Shown: piece after piece, positions 5,747 to 9,513 of the stretch
How the letters are laid out: the number at the start of each line of letters is the position of its first letter
How positions within the stretch are numbered: the first letter of the stretch is position 1
Notes under the pieces: model-generated
What the model saw: the letters and a program-made list of their open reading frames with translations, nothing else
What the model was told of the DNA's origin: nothing
The model's database searches: none
Translations under genes and position numbers: made by a program
NCBI GenBank assembly: GCA_021849525.1
Contig: JAJZSS010000034.1
Location: 1-9,513, forward strand
Reading direction: 5' to 3'
Length of the DNA: 9,513 nt
DNA from: Chloroflexota bacterium
GTDB lineage: Bacteria; Chloroflexota; Anaerolineae; Anaerolineales; UBA4823

Positions 5747-6992
5747 AAGGCAGCATACGCCGCAAGAAGCTCAGGATTTTCTGCATTGTCGGATTGGCAG
5801 CCGCCGGATTGGCGGGAGTCAGACGCCGGCTGCTGACCTGTTGTGAAGCCACTTCACTGAACAAGGTGGCCCATTTGAGCAAGCCGACGCTGGTCGAATA
5901 CGCGGGTGAGTCGAGCTGGTCGACCATACCCAGCAGGTTTTCTGGCCTGGCCAGGCGTACCGGAACCCCCAGTACCTGGCTGGCGATGTTTCGAATACCG
6001 GGTAACAAACTGGATCCCCCGGTAAGCACCATTCCGGCTGGCAGCAGGCCATCATAGCCGGAACGTTTGATCTCTTGAACAATCATTGACAGGATCTCTT
6101 CAATCCTCGCCTCGATAATTTCACACAAATCCTGGCGGCTGATTTGCACTGTATCCTGCTCCCCAAATGGCTTGATATTGAAGTATTCGTGGGGTGCAAC
6201 TTCATCGCGCGCGGCATATCCGTGCTCGATTTTGATTTCCTCAGCCTGAGACATGGGCAGGCGCAGGCCGTGAGCGATATCAGAAGAAATATGATTTCCA
6301 CCGATAGCCAGTACAGCAGTGTGCCACACGTCGCCGTCAATATAGATTGCCATATCGGATGTTCCACCGCCGATATCGCAGACCACTACCCCCATCTGCC
6401 GTTCGGTTTCAGTAAGTACAACTTCACCGGAGGCCAGTGGGTTGAGGACAAATTGAGAGACATTCACACCTGCCTGAGCCACACACTGGCGTAGATTCTC
6501 CACACTGGCAGCGGAGGCGGTGATGATATGGGTTTCTACCTCCAGCCGGTAGCCATGCATCCCTACCGGCATGCGGATTCCTTCCTGCCCGTCCACGTTG
6601 AAGCCGCGTTGGATGACATGAATGATTTCGCGATTGTGGGGAATAGCCACAGCCCGAGCCGCATCGACAGCCCGCACCAGATCATCGGGGGTAATTACGC
6701 GCCCCGAGACACCCACCACTCCCCGGCTGTTGGTCGAAGAGACGTTTGAGCCCGCCAGACTGACCAGTGCAGAATCAATTTCCAGACCAGATGTCCGCTC
6801 AGCTTTATCGATCGAGCGGGCAACAGCCTGAGCGGCTGCACCCATATCCATGACGGCGCCTTTCTTGATGCCCTGAGACGGCTCGATTCCAACCCCCAGA
6901 ATCCGGATCTTGCCGGGGGCTTCCTCACGCCCAACCAGGGTGCATATCTTCGTCGTACCAACATCTATTCCTACGACAATCGAATCATCCAT
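5745..6992 (-). CDS. ftsA: Cell division protein FtsA
   Basis: A 415-residue actin-like ATPase that anchors FtsZ filaments to the inner face of the membrane and recruits later divisome proteins. Actin-fold nucleotide motifs are present: phosphate-1 GIDVGTTKICTLVG (8-21), phosphate-2 VVCDIGGGTSDMAIY (203-217) and adenosine motif VLTGGSSLLPGI (322-333). The SHS2/1C domain that marks FtsA off from MreB and DnaK lies between the first two, at about 80-160. The last 13 residues, MQKILSFLRRMLP, form the amphipathic membrane-targeting helix, joined by an Ala/Pro/Asn-rich linker. The ATG at 6990-6992 was chosen because the actin fold begins at once and it overlaps the ftsQ stop by 8 nt (ATGGATGA). 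GGAG lies 10 nt upstream. A start at 7040 would add 16 residues without family support. Confidence 0.97.
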   Translation of the reverse strand: MDDSIVVGIDVGTTKICTLVGREEAPGKIRILGVGIEPSQGIKKGAVMDMGAAAQAVARSIDKAERTSGLEIDSALVSLAGSNVSSTNSRGVVGVSGRVITPDDLVRAVDAARAVAIPHNREIIHVIQRGFNVDGQEGIRMPVGMHGYRLEVETHIITASAASVENLRQCVAQAGVNVSQFVLNPLASGEVVLTETERQMGVVVCDIGGGTSDMAIYIDGDVWHTAVLAIGGNHISSDIAHGLRLPMSQAEEIKIEHGYAARDEVAPHEYFNIKPFGEQDTVQISRQDLCEIIEARIEEILSMIVQEIKRSGYDGLLPAGMVLTGGSSLLPGIRNIASQVLGVPVRLARPENLLGMVDQLDSPAYSTSVGLLKWATLFSEVASQQVSSRRLTPANPAAANPTMQKILSFLRRMLP

Positions 6993-8049
6993 CCCGTTTT
7001 TGCTCCAATTGGTAGTACGGGGCATGCACATATTCGACACTGATCAACCTCGGTAATGTATCTTCCTGGTCAAGATGTGCCAGCAGCGCATCGTACACAC
7101 GTAATTTAGTTTCTATATCCTTTAGTGCTCCAAAGTAAACTTGCCAACCACCAGGATCGGTCCAGCCAAGACCATGTTCGGCGTTGAATACAATCGGTAC
7201 ACCCTTAGGGGCGTGTTCAGCGATGGTCAGAAGATTGGCGACCATTTCTGGTTTCATGAAGTTACGATCTACCAGCTCTTCAGCTCCCTGGGTTGGAGTG
7301 AGCTCTAAAGATACTTCTTCTTCAGCGCCATATAGTTCGTCCAGGATGTTGTCCACCATCGGCACGGCAGCAGGCGCAGGTGGATTCGCAGACGCCTCGA
7401 TCACTGGCAGGGTTGGATCGACTTCCTGGCTGCGAGAGGGGAAGGCAATCCCATCTGCAGCAACATACAAGGTACGGCTATCCTGGCGCCACACAGCAAC
7501 AGGAATTCGCTCGGTCACTGAAATCGTCACCGAAGCTGGCAGGGAGACGGTGGTTTCTATGGCGGAAAACTCAGGAAATTCAGTTTCCAGTGTTTGTTGG
7601 ATACTGGTCGCATCGACCATGAAGATCGGCTGCCCGGCAATTCCCAGCACGGTATTGACTTCCAACGGTGTAAGCCGCTGCAAGCCGCTGATCTCAGCGC
7701 CTTTAACCGTGTACATGGGTGTGTTCGAGTAAAGATAGAGCGCTGATCCAACCAGGATGGTTAATGCGAGGGATACGATCCGCCAGCTCAAACGCAGCTG
7801 TGGAATCGCAGGGAACTGCACCTCTGCTCCCGGCATGGGGAGAGTCAAGGCGAATCGCCGGCGGGGTCTGGTTCGGCGGCGAGGTGCAGTCGCCACGCTG
7901 CTGGTTGAGCTGCGCGCCATCACGGGCGGCGGCTGGCTGCCGCGCAGGCCACTGGCTTTCAGATGCAGCTGGGTGGTCGATAGATCATAATGCCGGCTGA
8001 TCCGGCGATTAGGATCCGTACGGGTTGTGGTTCGTGTGCTACGCGCCAT
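6985..8049 (-). CDS. ftsQ: Cell division protein FtsQ/DivIB
   Basis: A 354-residue bitopic membrane protein that links cytoplasmic and periplasmic parts of the divisome. It has a long basic, Thr/Arg/Ser-rich cytoplasmic tail (1-88, with APRRRTRPRRR at 55-65) and one membrane helix at about 90-108. A POTRA domain follows (about 112-182: YTVKGAEISGLQRL, VNTVLGIAGQPIFMVD, LPASVTISVTERIPVAVW), then the FtsQ beta domain with YVAADGIAFPS (195-205) and GWQVYFGALKDIETKLR (301-317). Between them, residues about 218-262 form a Pro/Ala-rich then acidic insertion (NPPAPAAVP, GAEEEVSLE) that looks like a disordered loop. The POTRA/beta order and position between ddl and ftsA support the call more than overall similarity would. 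The start overlaps the ddl stop by 11 nt; CGGAGG lies 10 nt upstream. Confidence 0.93.
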   Translation of the reverse strand: MARSTRTTTRTDPNRRISRHYDLSTTQLHLKASGLRGSQPPPVMARSSTSSVATAPRRRTRPRRRFALTLPMPGAEVQFPAIPQLRLSWRIVSLALTILVGSALYLYSNTPMYTVKGAEISGLQRLTPLEVNTVLGIAGQPIFMVDATSIQQTLETEFPEFSAIETTVSLPASVTISVTERIPVAVWRQDSRTLYVAADGIAFPSRSQEVDPTLPVIEASANPPAPAAVPMVDNILDELYGAEEEVSLELTPTQGAEELVDRNFMKPEMVANLLTIAEHAPKGVPIVFNAEHGLGWTDPGGWQVYFGALKDIETKLRVYDALLAHLDQEDTLPRLISVEYVHAPYYQLEQKRDG

Positions 8050-9166
8050 AATTATCTTGCCTCCGGTAATGACGTTCGGTGCGATTCCGGTCTTGCTTGC
8101 GCTCGAGCGCCAATTCGATCAGCCGGTCTACCAACTGGGGATAGGGGAGGCCGCTGGCTTCCCATAGTTTCGGGTACATGCTGATCTTTGTAAACCCTGG
8201 AATAGTATTAACCTCGTTCAAATACAGACTGCCCGTGTCCTTATCCAATAAGAAATCCACTCTGGCCATCCCTGCGCCGTCGATGGCAAGGTAAGCTTCA
8301 ACAGCGATCTTTTGAACTTCCGCTTGCTGCTCAGGAGTTAAGGGAGCAGGGATAAGAAGCCGGGAATGCTCGTCCAGATATTTCGCCTCATAGGAATAAA
8401 AATCACCGGCCGGGATAATCTCACCGGGAATCGATGCCTGAGGTTGGTCATTGCCCAGGACACTGACCTCAATTTCACGCCCATTGATCCCACGCTCCAC
8501 CAGCACTCGCCGGTCATAACGGCTGGCTTCGTAGAGACCTTCGCTCAGGTCTGAGCGAGTGCGGCATTTGGTGATCCCGACCGATGAACCCAGATTCGCT
8601 GGCTTGACGAATAAGGGGTAAGGTGCGATGGTCTCAGCCTGGGCGATCACGTGCTCCAATCCATGCTCGATCTCGCTCCTTAAGAAAACTCTTGATTCAA
8701 GGACCGGGATGTTATGAGCGCGCATAACTTCTTTGAAAACACCTTTATCCATTCCCAGGCTGGAGGCTAAAACTCCAGCACCTACATAAGCGATATCTGC
8801 CAGTTCAAGTAATCCTTGCAGGGTCCCATCTTCACCAAAGGTGCCGTGCAGTACCGGGAACACGACATCCAGGCGAGAAAGCAATCCGACAGGCATTGAA
8901 TCTTGCAGTCGGTAAAGACCCGGTCGGGTAGGATCCGGTAGGATGGTAACCGGTTGTAAAGCCTGGGTCTGGTGGTTGGCTAACATCTCCAGGACATGCT
9001 CACCAGCCCACCATCCCCCTTCGGGATCGATAACGATCTCGATGATGGTGTATTTCTGGCGGTCCAGGGCATCCAGTACGGAGCGCGCAGACATCAGCGA
9101 AACATCATGCTCGCCGGAGCGACCTCCAAAGATGACCCCTACCTGCAACCTGTCTTGTGAACTCAT
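8039..9166 (-). CDS. ddl: D-alanine--D-alanine ligase
   Basis: A 375-residue ATP-grasp ligase that joins two D-Ala with ATP to make the dipeptide ending the peptidoglycan stem peptide; cytoplasmic. It has the N-terminal GGRSGEHDVS (14-23), FPVLHGTFGEDGTLQG (103-118), the ATP-grasp KPANLGSSVGI (188-198), and EAKY (260-263), where Lys and Tyr match the residues typical of true D-Ala-D-Ala ligases rather than D-lactate-forming Van types. Mg-binding residues lie in RVDF (302-305) and NEVNTIPGFT (317-326). The extended C-terminal tail after about residue 355 is basic and probably disordered. The ATG at 9164-9166 was chosen because GGGAGA lies just before it; an in-frame TTG at 9191-9193 is less likely. 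It starts 34 nt after murB and overlaps ftsQ by 11 nt. Confidence 0.96.
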   Translation of the reverse strand: MSSQDRLQVGVIFGGRSGEHDVSLMSARSVLDALDRQKYTIIEIVIDPEGGWWAGEHVLEMLANHQTQALQPVTILPDPTRPGLYRLQDSMPVGLLSRLDVVFPVLHGTFGEDGTLQGLLELADIAYVGAGVLASSLGMDKGVFKEVMRAHNIPVLESRVFLRSEIEHGLEHVIAQAETIAPYPLFVKPANLGSSVGITKCRTRSDLSEGLYEASRYDRRVLVERGINGREIEVSVLGNDQPQASIPGEIIPAGDFYSYEAKYLDEHSRLLIPAPLTPEQQAEVQKIAVEAYLAIDGAGMARVDFLLDKDTGSLYLNEVNTIPGFTKISMYPKLWEASGLPYPQLVDRLIELALERKQDRNRTERHYRRQDNYGA

Positions 9167-9200
9167 CCAATCTCCCGTTGTTGTTTGTGCCAATCAGCGC

Positions 9201-9513
9201 TTACCACGCGCCGATTAATTCAATTTCCAGTTCCAGCTCTACACCAAACTGTCGCAGTACTTCAGAGCGAGCCAGATCGATCAGTCGGCGGAGATCATCC
9301 GCTTTTGCACCGGCATGATTGATAAAGAAATTAGCATGAACGGTACTGATCTCGGCCTCGCCGCTTCGGGTGCCTTTCAATCCGGCAGCTTCGATCAATC
9401 TTCCAGCATAATCTTCCGCTGGATTCTTGAACATTGAGCCCAGGCTGGCTCCAGGCGGCTGTGTGCGGTGGCGATAAGCCACAAACTCATCCATTTTTTC
9501 CTGGACCTGCTCC
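9201..9513 (-). CDS. murB: UDP-N-acetylenolpyruvoylglucosamine reductase, C-terminal part
   Basis: The last 103 codons of a gene that enters from beyond the window's right edge. MurB is an FAD enzyme that uses NADPH to reduce UDP-GlcNAc-enolpyruvate to UDP-MurNAc, the second committed step of peptidoglycan synthesis. The fragment covers the C-terminal substrate domain: ASLGSMFKNP (with the Ser that protonates the intermediate), AGRLIEAAGLKG, then STVHANFFINHAGAKADDL, and ELEIELIGAW, which holds the second catalytic Glu near the end. The FAD-binding N-terminal domain is outside the window. An internal ATG at 9492-9494 is not the start, because the frame stays open to the edge with plausible MurB sequence. 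Confidence 0.95.
   Translation of the reverse strand, partial: EQVQEKMDEFVAYRHRTQPPGASLGSMFKNPAEDYAGRLIEAAGLKGTRSGEAEISTVHANFFINHAGAKADDLRRLIDLARSEVLRQFGVELELEIELIGAW

Noticed and set aside
6993..7040. Longer FtsA starting at 7040
   Set aside because: The additional 16 residues have no family support; the ATG at 6990-6992 overlaps the ftsQ stop in the usual coupled manner and starts right at the actin fold.
9167..9193. TTG start adding nine residues to Ddl
   Set aside because: The ATG at 9164-9166 has a closer, better Shine-Dalgarno, and Ddl proteins normally begin shortly before the GG-x-S-x-E motif.

Overview
The window is a compact bacterial chromosomal segment. Every gene I can support lies on the minus strand, so the biological reading order runs from high to low coordinates. 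The gene content (MurB, Ddl, FtsQ, FtsA, FtsZ, then NrdR and a coenzyme B12-dependent ribonucleotide reductase) and the protein style suggest Chloroflexota, most likely class Anaerolineae. That assignment is an inference from family resemblance and gene order; there is no rRNA here to confirm it. No mobile elements, tRNAs, rRNAs or CRISPR arrays were seen.

Region 1 (9513 down to 4190) is the end of a division and cell-wall (dcw-type) cluster: the 3' part of murB, then ddl, ftsQ, ftsA and ftsZ. MurB and Ddl supply peptidoglycan precursors (UDP-MurNAc and D-Ala-D-Ala). FtsQ is the membrane-bound divisome linker. FtsA tethers the Z-ring to the membrane and FtsZ forms it. ddl/ftsQ and ftsQ/ftsA overlap by 11 and 8 bases, which suggests translational coupling. 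The ftsA-ftsZ gap is longer (143 nt). It holds a possible 40-codon ORF with its own strong Shine-Dalgarno at the ftsA stop and a stop codon touching the ftsZ Shine-Dalgarno; the same DNA can fold into a stem of about 11 bp. The cluster ends at a strong rho-independent terminator about 220 nt beyond ftsZ, after a structured 3' region that I cannot assign.

Region 2 (4169 down to 389) is a deoxyribonucleotide-synthesis operon. A clear sigma70-type promoter is followed at the expected transcription start by a good match to the NrdR box. Next come nrdR (repressor), nrdJ (class II reductase) and a small DUF5946-like gene. Perfect or near-perfect hairpins lie in both intergenic gaps of this operon.

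Region 3 (388 down to 1) holds a short spacer with a 12-bp palindrome and the N-terminal 90 codons of a CPA1-type sodium/proton antiporter that runs off the window.

The core genes are ordinary. The less ordinary material is in the gaps: the ftsA-ftsZ small ORF and RNA structure, the ftsZ 3' structured region, and the NrdR-box/hairpin arrangement around nrdR-nrdJ. I did not find convincing evidence of a wholly new biological system.
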